Origin: Haliclystus octoradiatus
Lineage: Eukaryota; Cnidaria; Staurozoa; Stauromedusae; Haliclystidae
Assembly (NCBI GenBank): GCA_916610825.1
Contig: OU744446.1
Coordinates: 31,758,445-31,822,444 of the forward strand
Direction: 5' to 3'
Length of the DNA stretch: 64,000 nt
The position numbers and the translations under genes were made by a program. The notes below the pieces were generated by a model. That model was not told the origin of the DNA. It worked only from the letters and a program-made list of their open reading frames with translations, and did no database searches. How positions within the stretch are numbered: position 1 is the first letter of the stretch; each line of letters opens with the position of its first letter. Shown here piece after piece: positions 11,001-26,000 of the stretch.

Positions 11001-14000
11001 TTCATGAATGTGAAATTGCCTGAAAATCATGAACTTTCATGAGCTGTTCATGAACAGCTTATGAACACTTTTGAGCAATTTCACGCTCATGAACTCATGA
11101 ATTTTTTTTGCAGGGGTAGTTCTTGCTTCAATGGCATAAAATTAAGTTGGATTCTAAAATTATCACCTATCTGCCATTAAGTTTTTTGAAGAAATATCAT
11201 AAATGACTACTGTATCAATTGTAACTAATTAAATAATTGCCTTGTTATTTGAAGGAAAACATTATTATGGGAACGTTGACAGTTGAAGAAAATCTTCAAT
11301 TTTCTGCCAATTTGAGATTGCCAGGATCATTTAGCAAAAGTGAAAGAAAAGAATATGTACAACATGCCATAACTGATTTGCAATTGTCTGATGTTGCTAA
11401 TTCAAAGGTTAGTCCCGTACACCCCCAAGAAAAACAGTTCAGGAGGGCATGAACAGTTTTTAAGAGTTGAATGGCCCCAATTTTCATGAACTGTGCATAA
11501 ACAGTTGTACACTGTTTGGTCTCTACATTTTTTTTAAGGTGTTCAGCAAAGAATACATCAATTTAACGTTCATAAACTGCTCATGAACTGTTCATGAACT
11601 CTTGAACTGTTTTCGCAGGGGAGTATGCTGTTTCAACAGTATTAATTTTATGGCTCTCACCTTCTATATTAAATTTCAACTGGTGTCTCAATTAAACAAT
11701 ACATCAACATATAGATGGATATTTTATTATTAATTTCCTTTGTTGTTTAAATTAACCCATGCAAAAACAGTTCAGGAGTTCATAAACATTAAATGGCTCT
11801 CTAAATTTTTATGAACTGTTCATGAACTGTCCGTGAAGGTTCATGAACTGTTTATGCACGGTTTATGAAAATTGTGGCCATTTGATGTTCAAGAACTGTT
11901 CATGAACTCCTAAACTGTTTTCCCCAGAGGGAAACCCATCAACGCGGCTTCAGCACTCATTGCTAATGTGATATAAATCAATACATCCAATTTTACTTAT
12001 TCTAGGTAAATAAGATAATAAGACTCAGATAATTCCAGATATGTAATATTGTATATAATAAAATTTATGTTTATCTAATAGCAGATAATATAGGGCTCTA
12101 TGTCTTCATTTGACAGAGCAGTAAATAATAATAATATATGGCGAAAGAGTCAAAGAATACACATTCTTTACTGTTACTCAAGTTTCACGCTTTTCACAGC
12201 GATCTTCAGACAGATTTTTTACTCAATGAAAAATATACATGATATCTACGTTCTATGGTCAACTCTCCGTAATGCTGCTTTCTATTGTTTAATTAATACA
12301 ATGCTATTGTTATTGCTATTGTTAATACAAGTGGTGGAAAAATGTGATGGTTTCCTTTATTCTCAGTAAATGATTATTTATTATGTTTTTGATTTATTAA
12401 AATTGGACAGGTAATATTTATTTTCGTGACGACATTTAGATATTAATTCAGTTTTTTTGTTTATTATTGGTTCTTCTGCGCATATAATATGATATTTTTC
12501 TAAGAGGCATAAATGGCATTTTTTCGAGATGTTGTTGTATGCTTTTGCATTAGCGATGGCTGACCATTCGATTTTGTATGTGATGTTTTTGTCTTTTAAA
12601 TCCCAAACGTGTTTGGATAGTTGTGTGCTAGTGTTGTATTTTCTGTGTTTAAGTGTTGCCTTGTGTTGCGTGTAGCGTTGTTTGAACGTGCCTTCCGTCA
12701 ACCCAATGTAGCTCTGTCCTTCTTGGTCAAATGGAGTAGTGACGTTTGCTTTATAGATAATACTTTTCATTTGGCATTTGTTGTTGAAAGGGCATAAGTT
12801 TTTGTATCTACAGTTGCATTGGTTGGTGTTAGTTGTGGTGTTTGTTGTCGAATTGATTATTTTATTGTTATGGCTCTTTAGGATTGAATTCATGTTATTT
12901 GTGTAACTATAGCTGACTGTTGAGATTGAAAATCTTGTTTAATTTGTTCGATTTTGGGAAGTATTTTTTTATTAAGTTAAGGAACGTACGACCGATGTTA
13001 GTTTTCACGCTCTTGTTGTAGGGTGGATTGAACCATATGGCTTTTCTTGATCGGCATTTTCTATTGTTGTTTAATGGTGTTTCTCGTGGATTGTATTTTA
13101 GGTGCGTATCGTGTCCGCTTTTTCTCAAAGCGTCAGCGTATGGTTCTTTACTGTTCTCGAATATTGTGGAGTTAGTGGATAAATCAGATAGTCTTTGATT
13201 AATAGCTGTTGGTATTTGTCGTCACGAAAATAAATATTACCTGTCCAATTTTAATAAATCAAAAACATAATAAATAATCATTTACTGAGAATAAAGGAAA
13301 CCATCACATTTTTCCACCACTTGTATTAACAATAGCAATAACAATAGCATTGTATTAATTAAACAATAGAAAGCAGCATTACGGAGAGTTGACCATAGAA
13401 CGTAGATATCATGTATATTTTTCATTGAGTAAAAAATCTGTCTGAAGATCGCTGTGAAAAGCGTGAAACTTGAGTAACAGTAAAGAATGTGTATTCTTTG
13501 ACTCTTTCGCCATATATTATTATTAATATTGTATATATATATATATACATATGTCATTTTTCTAGGTTGGTAACGAGTTCAAGCGTGGTATATCTGGCGG
13601 TGAAAAAAAGCGGACAATGATTGGAATGGAATTGATAACATCACCTGATATTTTATTTCTTGACGAACCAACGACTGGTCTAGATTCAGCAACAGCATAC
13701 TCTGTAATGGCATTGTTAAAAAAGTATGGGGAAATTATTTTATTTATCACCTCTATACAGAGACCACCTGTATATAGAAGTTAAACAAATCCTCGTCATC
13801 ACTTATTCAGAAATGTTTAATCCCTTAAATTAAGTAGCAGTAAAATCCGGCAATAACAGTTCCAGACTTTAACGGTATTCTGTCAATAACACTAAACCAA
13901 AAATATGTTATAGTGATTAATTTATGGTCAAACTTTGCTAAATATTTACTGCTAACAAAGGATTCAGCCAAAATCGGTTGAATAGTTTGTCTCCTTAGCC

Positions 14001-17000
14001 ATCCGTTACTGCCAGATTCAGCTGCATTAACTTACCGGTACAGGAAATTGTTTGTTTGCATCATCGGCAAACATATAACCCTCCCTCTGCACAAATGGTA
14101 GTTTTGTACCAACTATATTACTGTCTCAATTGTGTATAAAAAACTGCATATCCTGATTCTGTCAAGCAAAAGATAGTACAAACCAAGTAAATTGCATTAA
14201 AAGTTTCATGAAATGCTCGTAAACACCTACAAACAGTCCTTGAATATATAACATTCCATTCGTAATTATTGAACATTGAACAGTTTGTTGACATTGGACC
14301 ATTTAACGTTGATCAAAATTGGGCTATTCTACATTGATCAATTGTTCATGAACTTTTAATACAGTGCTCATGAACAAATCATGAATGTCCGTAGTTCATG
14401 AACTTTAAATGGCCTGACTCATATAAAACAGTTCATGAATGGATCATGAACTCAGTTTACGTCTTAGCAAATGTAGTATCACAGATTTATTTATGCATTC
14501 ATTACCTTTGAATGTTTGGGACATCACTAAATTATTTTGTATTATATACTTACAGACAAGCTGATGCAGGAAAGACAATTGTGTTCTCAATTCATCAACC
14601 TAGATACAGTATATTCCAATTATTTGATTATGTCACCTTATTGTCTGCTGGTGAAATTGTTTATCATGGAGAATGCAGTAAGGCTTTGAACTACTTTCAA
14701 GAAATTGGTGAGGATTTCACTGTTTATCAATATAATGAAAATCTGTGACGAGCCTATCCCCTACAAACAGGGATGGGAGTAACGATTACAAAAGTAACGG
14801 TGTTACTTGTAATCGTTACTTTTAAGTAATTTCTACTTATAACTAGTTACTTTTTTGGAAAAGTAACTTCTAATTGTAACTAGTTACTTTTTCAATAGAA
14901 AATTAGTACCGGTAACGTATTTTCCGCTACTTTTTAATTTTTTCTGTTACTTTTCACATTACTTTATCTTTTTCCTGTTGCTTTCCACAAAATATTGACG
15001 CACAACACATTTGTCTAAAAGGATAATACACAAAGCGAAACCATAACACTTCATAGAAAGCTTGCTGATTGTTCCGTGTAATTCAATACCTACGCGCTGC
15101 TGTGTCAATGTTCCATATTTCGTTGCTACAGTACTTCCGCTCCAAAGAAAAAAACGGAAGGTACAAAAAGAGTCAGAGCTAATCCAGTTCTTGGGCAACT
15201 GCAATAAAAATTAGAAATATTAAATGCATATCCAGCTTTAAGAGATATCTTTATCATGTTAAAAACATCGCTCCAGAAAGTGCAGCATGTGAAATACTTT
15301 TTAGTGCTGCTGGCCTGATATTTAAACCCAATAGAAGTAATTAAACGATTTTAATTTGAAAATTGTTTACTTAGTAAGCCAAATTCTAGCATTTCAATTT
15401 TACTTGAATAATTTAATGATTTATTTTGTATCTACATATGATTTATTCATTATCTTAGATATGATTCTATTATATATGTTTCACTGATGTCAATTGCATT
15501 ATTTTGATCATATTAATTGTGTTTTTTTGTTGTTGTGTACTCCATATTAAACCTGCTGGAATTCTATACATTTGAAAAAGTAACGGCAAAAGTAATTGTA
15601 ACTAGTTACTTTTGAATTAAAAGTAACTTGTAATTTTCAAAAGTTACTTTTTCGAAAAAGTGACTTCTAAAAGAAATTAGTTACTTTTTTCCCAAAGTAA
15701 CTGTAACTGTAACTAGTTACTTGTGAAAAGTAACTTCCCCATCCCTGCCTACAAAAAGAAGTTCATGAATGTTATATGGCACATTTTTCATGAACGGTAA
15801 ATTAATAATCCATGGAATTTATCTAAATTGTTAATGAACTGTTCATAAACTATTCATGTGGGGGATAAAAGCAATCTCTAATGATCATACCATTCACATA
15901 TAGTCCACTAGCAATAAGTCATTGCTGGGTTAATTTAAATAGTTAAGGAATAACAAATGTTTCCGCTACTGTAATGTTAGAAAACATCCAACAGCAGAGT
16001 GTTTGTCAATGTTTGGAATCTCATACAGAAGATGCGAACAAGAAAGCTTATAAGCTGATGCATGTCTATGTTTGAACTCGCGACTAAGGAACAGCTCCTG
16101 GAACCTAATATCAAATTATTCTTAACTGTAAAAAGAAGCAGACTAAAGCCTGTACTGGAGGAAATTTTGTCATTCCAAAGTATAGAACTGCGGTACCCCT
16201 GCGAAAAACAGTTCAGGAGTTCATGAACAGTTCATGAAAGTTAAATTGCTCCCATTTTCATGAACTGTTCATGAACATTTTTATGAACTTTCACGGTAAG
16301 TTCATGAACAGTTTATGAAAATTTGGGGCCATTTAGCGTTCATGAACTGTTCATGAACCCTCACGGACAGTTCTTCGCAAAGGTATACACAATGTGAGAA
16401 GAATTGCACCTAAAGTGATAAATTCAGTTGTAATGGAGCTTCATGATATAGTTCGTACCACTACAAGGGAAACCTTTATAAACAAAATGAACGATTTTAA
16501 TTTGATAGACTAATTAATTCATAGATTAAAATAGTAAGTCGATTCAATTTGAGTTAAATTTCAATTATTTATATTTTAGGAACTTTTGAAACGTATCTCT
16601 TTATTTACTTTATTTTTGATTGATATAATTATGTAGTTTCCGTCATTTTACTGGCAACAAGTTTTAATTTACTTTTAAAGTAAGTTTACTAGTAGAACAC
16701 GACTTTAAATAAATTGATTCATTCATTCAACTAAGTTGATGTTACACCTGATGAAATTTAACATCAAAATATTTAAAACCATAAAATTAATGCAGTTGAC
16801 AGATCACACACACAAAGACTTTCATATATATACCTCATGTATGTTAATGATATACCTTTCATGGATAAAATAGTTGATTACAAATTCATGATATTTTTGT
16901 GAAAAATCAGCAAGCTATAAACTGAATTTAACAGAAATTCATACAACTAGAAAGATTCAAAAGAACTTAAGAAAATCAGGCGATTCTCAGGATGTAAAAA

Positions 17001-20000
17001 AATAGTTAATGGACTCTTAGAGTTTTCATGAACTTTGATGAACTAAATTCACGAAAGTTCATGAACTTTGATGAAATAAATTTACGAAAGTTAATGAACT
17101 TTGATGAATTAGTCCTTTAATTTTAATGGACTAGTTCATCAACTCTCGTGAGATTTGATGAAACCCCTGCGAAGAACAGTTCAAGAGTTTATGAACAGTT
17201 CATGAACAGTTCATGAACGTTAAATGGCTCAAATTTTCCTGAACTGTTCATGAACTCCTGAACTGTTTTCGCAGGGGAATAGATCATTATAACGTTCATA
17301 AACATGTACATGATTGTTCATGAACTTTTTCACAAGGGTATTACCTTAAATATTCAGTTCCCTTAACAGTTCATTCACTTTGAAATATATATTTTGGTAT
17401 TGTTTAGGTAGTGGCATCATGGGTAATGGGATAGTTCTTTGTTGATGATTAAATTGAATATTTTCTTAATTACTAGGATACGAATGTGAAAAATATAATA
17501 ATCCACCTGATTTTATGCTGGATATAATTTCAAATGAAAGAAAACGAAAATATGTGCCAGGTAAGGTTAGTCAATTGATCAGTAGGGGGATTATCAGTTG
17601 AACTGTAATAAATGACAAAGCCAATGAAAAAAGGGATTATCAAATATTGGAAACCCACAACATAATTTTAATTACAAATGCTCAAAAGAACTGTGAGTTA
17701 TCTCTTGTGAAAAACAGTTCAGGAGTCCATGAACAACTCATGCAAAGTTCATGAAAATTTAAGGCCATTTAATCTTCATGAAATGTTCATGAACTACTGA
17801 ACTGTTTTTCGCATGGGATATGATTATTGGTTTAAATTGTTTATGAGTATGAGTATACTTTAATCTTCTTTGTCGAGCAGATGAAATCAATGAACTGTTC
17901 AAAAACTGTTCATGAACACCTCAATGAACAGTTGACGAATATTTGATGAAAGTTAGGCCACTTAAATTTCATGAATGTTAAATGGCCCCAATTTCCATCA
18001 ACTGTTCATGAACTGTTTATTAACTGCTCATAAACAGTTCATGAACCTTCACAGATCATTCAAGCCCTCACAGACATTTCATGAAAATTTGGGGCTAGTT
18101 ACCCTTCATGAACTGTTCATGAACTCCTGGATTGTTTTTTGCAGGGAGGGGGCATCCTCAAGTTCTATAAATTTGAGCATTAACATTAAATTTGCCTTGT
18201 CTTTCGGCATTGACCCAATTTCAAACTGATACTAATACGAAACAGTGTTTTTTTCAAACCCAACTATTGTACTTTGATTTAATATCCGTGTCCGCGTATT
18301 CTCACAATTTTTGGCTGCATCATAATAGTGATATCAACCAGGCTACATTGCATTACTTCATTGCTGTATTCTACTTAAATAATTAATGTGTTTATTCTTG
18401 TAGATCATGGTAATGGAAAAAATCTCGATTATGCAGCTTCTGGAAATGGTGACCAATCTTACCAGGAAACGCTCGCAAATGCTTATAAAAAATCATCATT
18501 ATTTGAAAATACAATAATTGAAATTAGACCAATGCTTGATTCTATCAAAGATATTGAACCGGATGTTATTGTGAAGAAAAGAAAATTTGCAACTTATCAA
18601 TCATCTTTCTCTACGCAGGTATTACACTTGATTTCTTTGTATTCACTTATATTATTCCCTGAGAAAATATTGAATGAGTTCATGAACTGTTCATGAACAG
18701 TTCAACAACAACAAAATTTGTGGGTTTATGGACAGTCCATGAACAGTCATGAAGAATTTATGAACACTTGAATGTGAATGTGAAAATGCCTGAAAGTTCA
18801 TGAACGTGTCAATTGAGCTGTTGGTGAACTTTTATGAACTGTTTATAAACTTTTGGGCAACTTCAGGTTAATGAACTTATAAACTTTTTCATAGGGGATA
18901 TGTAGTTGCTGTTGTGAGCCATGTCTAGCTCTATGAAATACAGAGGGACTCAAGTAAATCTTTAGCATCTCCTATAAAACCGGAGTCCCCTCACTTGGTG
19001 GAGAAAATATTCATGAGTCCTTGTACAGTTTATGAAACATTTCATGAACATGAAATTGCCAAAATTTTTATGAACACTTCATGAACATTTCACAAAATGT
19101 TGATGAATTGTTTATGTAAAATTGGGCAATTTTACGTTCTGCAAAATTGGGCAATTTTACGTTCATGAACCCATGAGCTTCCACAAGGGCTGAAAATAAA
19201 TGTATGGAAAAAATTTTATAAGTTCTTTACATTTCATTCTAAAATTTATTTTGCTCAAAGCTATTGACCATTGGTCTATTGCTATACTTGGTATAATATG
19301 GTTGCCAAGTATATAATATTTTGTCTCCTCAGTTTTTTACATTGTCATGGAGGAATCTTTTGAACATTTTACGAAATCCTCAATTGCTGATATCACAGGT
19401 GAGCTCTGATTAACAGTCACGAAAAAATCTTCCATGACACTGACAACTCAGCACACATCTGCAACCAGGGATGTTAAAGTTACTTTTGGAAATTAGGTAC
19501 CGGTAGTTACGAGTTACCGTTAATTGGGCAAGAAAGTAACTAGTTACTTTCAGACGTTACTTTTCAGAAAAGTAACAATTACTAAAAGTTACTTTTAATT
19601 CAAAAGTAACTCGTTACAATTACTTTTTCTGTTACTTTTTCTAGATAAATAACAAAATATCTAACAGATGCAATGAGACATATATGAAATATTCAAATAA
19701 TATTTATGTATTTTAATTTGTTAATTAATTGAATGTTCTTGTCGACAATATAAATACAAAAGAGACACCCAACAAATATTTCACAGCGACAAATTTTTTG
19801 TTTGTTTGAATTGTCTAGGCGATTCCTCTATCTACCATAACTAAGAAAATCTCTAATTACGTACCATTAGTTCTATTTATAGCATGGTTGCTATGACAAT
19901 TAATTGTTCAAACAGATATATAAGACTCAGACATGAAACGCTTGTGAAACGCTTGTTGAATTACTTGAATATTATAGCCTTGGTAAAACAGATTGGCAAA

Positions 20001-23000
20001 CAGAATATTACACCCCTGAATATAATTTTTCTGACATTCAAATTTATAACAAAATTTCCTGCACTTGCAGAAAGCTTTTTGTTTGTGTTTTTATTGTTCT
20101 TGGATGGTAACAATAAGGACAAAATATTTTGATTAAGCAAAACACAATAGCGATCGAGAATCTGTTAACTTTCAGCACTCTATTGTGAAAAAGTAACGGA
20201 AAAAAAGCGAAAATGTAGTGAAAAAGTAACAAGTAATAGTTACTTTATTTTTGATCCTAAATGAAAATAGTAAGAAGTAGAAGCTACTTTTACAGAAAAG
20301 AAACTAGTTACAAGTAGAAGTTACTAAAAAGTAACGATTACAAGTAACGTCGTTACTAACATCCCTGTTTGAAAAAATCCATGTAGTGATTCATGATATG
20401 TTAATAAACTATGTATGGGTAGTTTATACAATTGATTCCGACAAAAGCGGTATGCTAGGAGACAAACCATTTTACCGGTTTGGCAGAATCCGTAATTAGC
20501 GTAATTGCTTATTGCTATTGACAGAATACTGCTAATGCCGAATTTTACTGTAATCCATGAATAGTTCATGAACTGTTCTTCAGTAGATTTTGTTTACTTC
20601 AGGAAAATTTTGTAACGTTGATGAACTATAACATGGTATTTTGAGGGACATCACATCCTAAAAGTGGTAGCAATGTCGAGAATGCAATAATATTACTTAG
20701 CTACATAGCTACAGAAAGTATGAATTTACCCTATGTGGAAAGGGTATTAGCAATGTTTTTTATCCTGTGTGAATCAAAGTTCATACAGTATTCTGAATAG
20801 CCCTAGCTTGTAGAGTGGAATCACTGATCAGTGATCACAAATATTTTTCAATAGCCCTTTTTACAATACTTATCTTTGACGATTTGTATTTTCGAAATGA
20901 TGTTTCATTTTAAATTATAATACCTGAAGTTATTCACCCTAAGAGAAAAAGTTAAGGAGGCCCTGAAGGTGAAATGGCTCAATTGTTTGGGAAAAATTCA
21001 TTAAATATTCATGAAAATTTTGGACGTTTCTCGTCCATGGACAGTTTGTTGAACTGTTGATGAACTGCTCATGAACTGTTGGTAAGGTGTTCATGAACAG
21101 TTCATGATTACCTTAAAATTATAAAATACTCCATTAAATTTTGGTATACGTGGAGAAAAAGAAGGTTATGGCTATATATAGGTCCATCAACTGTTTGTAA
21201 ACCCGAGCACTTTTTGTCACAAGGATTGTGTCATGCAGAATTTTCTCTAAGTATTCAATTTTATGTGAACTAAAATTATCACAAAATAGCAAGTGCCAGA
21301 TAGGTAAGTATATGCTATTTAAATGTTCCCATTCTATTATTTCTTTTGGTAGACCTTCATAACAATAATTTTTGCTTTGCTAATTGGAACCATCTACTTC
21401 CAACTGGATCAAGGAAAAGATGGGCTACAAAATCGGTGAGCAACTTTACTGTATGACATTTATGTCATGCTAGATTTTCACAGGTTCTTAGTTTGATTGT
21501 TTGATTTAAATGCCAACAACGTGTTCAAAACGTTTTCAGTTCTTGAACTGTTCGTGAAACTCCTAAAGTTTCTATAAACAGTTCATGAATGTCAAATTGG
21601 CTTATGTTCATGAAGTTTTTCACAAGGTTATGGGTTGCATTCTGTTCGCCTTGGGAAAGACTGCTTCTTCTTTGCAATCATTAATTGACTTCATGGATTT
21701 CATGAACTCCTTATAAACAGTTGATGGACTGTTCATCAAAATCGGGCAATCTAACTTCCATGGACTCACCTCTGTTAAAAACAGTTCAGGAGTTCATGAA
21801 CCGTTCATGAACGTTAAATGGTCCAAATTTTCATGAACCTCCACAGACAGTTCATGAACAGGTCACGAGCATTTCAGGAATATTTGGGGCCATTTACCGT
21901 TCTTGAACCGTTCATGAACTCCTGAACTGCTATTCGCAGGGGCATCTTTCACATGGTGGTCATCAAAAATACACAGGAGCAATATAAATTCCCCAAAAGA
22001 TTAATGTAGTTGAAAAGGGTTATTAATAAGTATATTATTTAACAAAGTGATTATAATAGCATAATCGTAAAGTTTTCTCTTAACATATTCTCTTTAGTAT
22101 TGGTGTATTGCTGTTTTTAATAATGAATGTTGTATTCAGTAACATTGGAGCAGTGCAATTATTTATCAAAGAGAAGGTTCTTTTCAGGTATGTGTTAAAT
22201 TTGAAAATAATTTTAACTGCAGATCAATTTGAAATCTGTTCTGCGAAAATTTTTCCCAGGGACTGTTCATAAATATGGGTTCATGGGTGTGAAATTGCCC
22301 AGTTGTTTATGAACTTTTGGGAAACTTCATGTTCATGAACTGTCCATCATTATTCCTGTATAATGCTGAGCAGCCAATTTCTTCAATTGATCTTATTCAT
22401 CATAATAAATGTTCTTGGCGTTTGTAGTAAAATCGCAGTAAAACCATTTAACACATACAAGATTAAAATGGTCATTTAGTGTTGACCAATTGAAAATAAT
22501 TATTGAATTGATTTAATTGATCCATAAATTGATCACTGTTTCACTGTTTCAACAATCAAAATGTACAAGAATCCATATATGATGATATTAGATGATACAG
22601 TATTTTGATTAAAACGTCGCTAAATGCATTAGGTACATTAAAACATTATTGTATTTTATGAAATCCTTTTTTTCAATGTAGACATGAGTCAGCCAGCGGA
22701 TATTATCGTGTGTCATCTTATTTCATATCAAAATCTCTCTGTGATATCATAATGCTACGTCTGGTTCCAACAATCATGTATGCTTGCATTACTTATTGGA
22801 TGGTTGGTATGTCAAGCATATATTATGATTCAGTCAATTGGGATCCCTCTTAATATCTTACCTATTAGGATAGGATATTTATTTTATAAAATATTATCTC
22901 TTCTATTAATGTGAAAAACATTTCATGATGTCATGGACGTGAATTTGCACATTTTTTCCATGGATTTTTCATGAACAGTAAATGAAATTGTTCATACAGT

Positions 23001-26000
23001 ATCTTGTAATTTCCCATTCCTGAAGTTTTAGTCAACTTATTTATGAACATTCGCAGAGCAGTTTCGTAGGATTCCCAAACCATTATCCGGTTTTTTCAGG
23101 TTTTACATACTATTATGTGGGTCTCATTCTTACATCATTTATGCAAACCTGTCATAGAAACCTGTCTGCTTTAAGTTATTTCCCGCGAAAAAATTTGTTG
23201 AGTTCATGAAATTTTCATGAATCTCATGAAATGAATCATGAACTATTTCACGAACATTAAATGGTCCAATCTTCATTAATTTCTTCATTGAGTGTATTTT
23301 CAAAATGACCCAGTTCAAAAACTGTTTATGAATGTTAGATTGCTTGCTTTTCATGAAATTTTCACAGACTTTTCACGGACTACTCATGCAATCGAGCCAT
23401 TTAACGTTAATGAACTGTTCATCAATGTTAGATTGCCTGCTATCCATTGACTTTTTATAAACAAATTGCTGATGAATGTGAGCCATTTAATGTTTATGAA
23501 CGGTTTTCACAGGAGATAGCATTATATTTTACCCTGCAAAGTTGTACGAGTACAAACGAAAAAAGATGTACGCATATTTTTCAACTACATGAAATTTGCT
23601 CTTTACTTTCAGGTCTGGTGGCAGATGTTTTTCATTTCCTCATTTTTGGATTAGTTATATTTATTACTGCTGTATGTGCATGCAGTCTGGCATTCTTTGT
23701 GAGTGCTTCAGTTCGTGCATATCCTGTTGCGCAAATTTTGATGGTTTTACCAACAATTATTATGCTGGTAAGTTGATATAGTATGATGTTAGCAAACAGC
23801 ATGATATATTATACAACCCTTGCCAAAAACTGTTTATAAATTCATGAAAAAGCTGATGAAAATTAGGCCATTCAAAGTTCATTAACAATTAATGAACTCA
23901 ATTTTTTACAGGTGTAACATTGACCACTATGGACCATAATAAAGACTATATATTATATTTATTATTTCATCTAATGCACTCATCAGTGACCATTTGAGGC
24001 AGGTATTCGCGTCTATCATGTTTCAATTATAATTTGACTCAAAGCTCCAGGGTAGAAACAAAAGTCTTATACATTCAAGTTTTTCTTTTCCCCGATATGC
24101 ATTTCCCCTAAATTCCCAATTTACTGAAATGTCTGTATTCAGTGTTCACCTTTTCTATAAGGGGACTATTTGGAAATAGCTCCATCAAATACCATAACAG
24201 ATGGAAATAGATGCCATATAGAGTAGAGACCCCTGAATTTCCAGAAATCTATGAAAATTGGCCAAAGATACAATATGTTATTTTGTGGTTGCATAATAAT
24301 ATGTATATGTTATAGAAACAACGGAGAAAACAACAGAAAGCTAAAACATACTCAAAATTATAACATCTTTACGATTACAATCTTAGGGAATGCAGCATAA
24401 TGTAAAACCTCATATATAGACGTCACATCCACATACTGCTATGTGTTTGAGAAACTTCTAGGGTCACATTTATCTTCCTACCTTGATGAATTTTTATTTT
24501 ATCTTTTTGTTTTAGATTTTCAGTGGTGTGTTTATTAATGTGAATTCAATGCCAATATGGTTAAATTGGTTGAAATATCTCAGTCTGTTTAGATATGCTT
24601 TGGCGGTTTGTATTTTTCACATACCAGTCACTAAAAGGCTAACCATTAATTATTTTGAATAATTAAGGATTTGCAAGTTAAATCATGGTTAAACAAATGA
24701 ACGAAGCTCATTAGTTACGCGTAAAAAGTATCTATCACACTTGAATGTTCACAGTTGGTTGTTATGCTAACTGAAACTGCTATGAAGATCTTTACTCGCA
24801 CTAAGTTATAAATAATTAATTTGAGAGACAAAGAATCCCTTTTCGGAAAATACAATTTAATTAAGTAAGAATTAACCAAGGCTATGCCTGATTATGATAT
24901 GATTAGGTGTAAAACAATTCCTGGAAAAAATTCAAATAATTTGACTAGATAGAAACTTGAAAATTAAGCAGAATTTGGTTGGGATATGCTCGCTTTGGAA
25001 TCCACAAGGCATGCAAAATAACATATAAACACATACATACATCTAGATAAGTTGTTATTATATTGGTTGAATAAATTCTTCTGATGTTCTTGTGAGCACC
25101 CAGCCCAAGTTAGAACTTTTACAATCTGGGTCAGATCTTTTTAAATAATTCCTCGAGGGGCGGGGGGTGAAAAAACAGGAATTGAGAATCACCCTTTTGC
25201 GATAGAATGAAACGGAAATGTGTCGAAAATAGCCTCGTAAAACGAGAATTTGACATCATTAAAACGGAAATTTTTGTATCATTTTCACTTCTAATTTGTT
25301 GAAAAAGGTATATAAAATTATTTTGGTGGGAAAATTGGTAAGAATACAAAATATAATATGTTTTGCTATTTAAGGAACAATTTGTCTTCTTACATGTTCA
25401 AAACTTGCATTGTCTCATGTTGAAAATGATTTTTACGAACGGGATGGGGGTGATATTGACATGCTCATGTATGTGCAATGTGAGTGTTGAACATGTCCTT
25501 TGTGATCCGAGACTTGTACCCCCTAGAAACCCCCTTGTGTAATATGTAGGTATGTTTAAATGTAGTAAATCCCGTATTGGAATAACTTACCATCTGATAT
25601 AGTAAAAATGCCGATTTACGAATTTAGAACCAATGATTATTAATTCACCCTTACGCTTATCTATTTTTGAGTAGCCATTTCGTGCTTTTGCTGATAGCGA
25701 TGTATATAAACAAAGTGTAACAATTACAGCGCGCTACACTTAGATATATGAAAAATAAGCTATTGCGCTGAATAGAAAATATATAATCTATTAGTGATGT
25801 TTCACTGTAAAAAAAATGGGAAATATAAATGGATGTATAAACGGTCACACGCATACAGGTGGTTTGTTAAACTATAACATTATAGAATTCCTCCAGTGAA
25901 TCATCATGTATAGATATTTACGTGTATATGATCGGCAAGTCAGACTTGATTGTGATCTAGATAAAAAGTGCCGATTTAATGTCGCTGAACTTATTTGATA

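Larger units (their letters stand above)
12126..13525 (-). mobile_element. Penelope-like retroelement with inverted terminal arms
   Basis: 309-bp arms at 12126-12434 and 13217-13525 are inverted copies (outer ends AATAATATATGGCG and its complement; inner ends TTTTCGTGACGACA). Between them lies a minus-strand Penelope C-terminal coding remnant with a GIY-YIG endonuclease domain. Penelope-like elements often carry such pseudo-LTRs in inverted orientation and are commonly 5'-truncated; both are seen here. No clear target duplication was found. The copy sits in intron 4 of ABCG paralogue 1, 40 bp before exon 5. Confidence 0.85.

Noticed and set aside
10930-11118. TTCATGAAC arrays as heat-shock elements
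   Set aside because: TTC-nn-GAA pairs are present, but successive pairs are separated by 3 bp, breaking the 5-bp phase HSF needs. The true HSE-like arrays are only in the HSP70 promoter.
12100-12369. Plus-strand open frame with a Leu-rich stretch, repeated on the minus strand at 13282-13557
   Set aside because: Identical because the Penelope arms are inverted copies; non-coding arm sequence read by chance.
16196-16383. TTCATGAAC repeats as nuclear-receptor (GAACA-nnn-TGTTC) sites
   Set aside because: Half-sites occur by chance within the repeat, but the required 3-bp spacing between GAACA and TGTTC is not systematically present.
16196-18148. Regularly repeated palindromes resembling a CRISPR array
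   Set aside because: A eukaryotic intron, no constant repeat/spacer architecture and variable spacing; this is a foldback MITE family.
18388-18696. 102-aa frame treated as a separate gene
   Set aside because: It is exon 8 of ABCG paralogue 1 (18404-18618) read through its splice sites.
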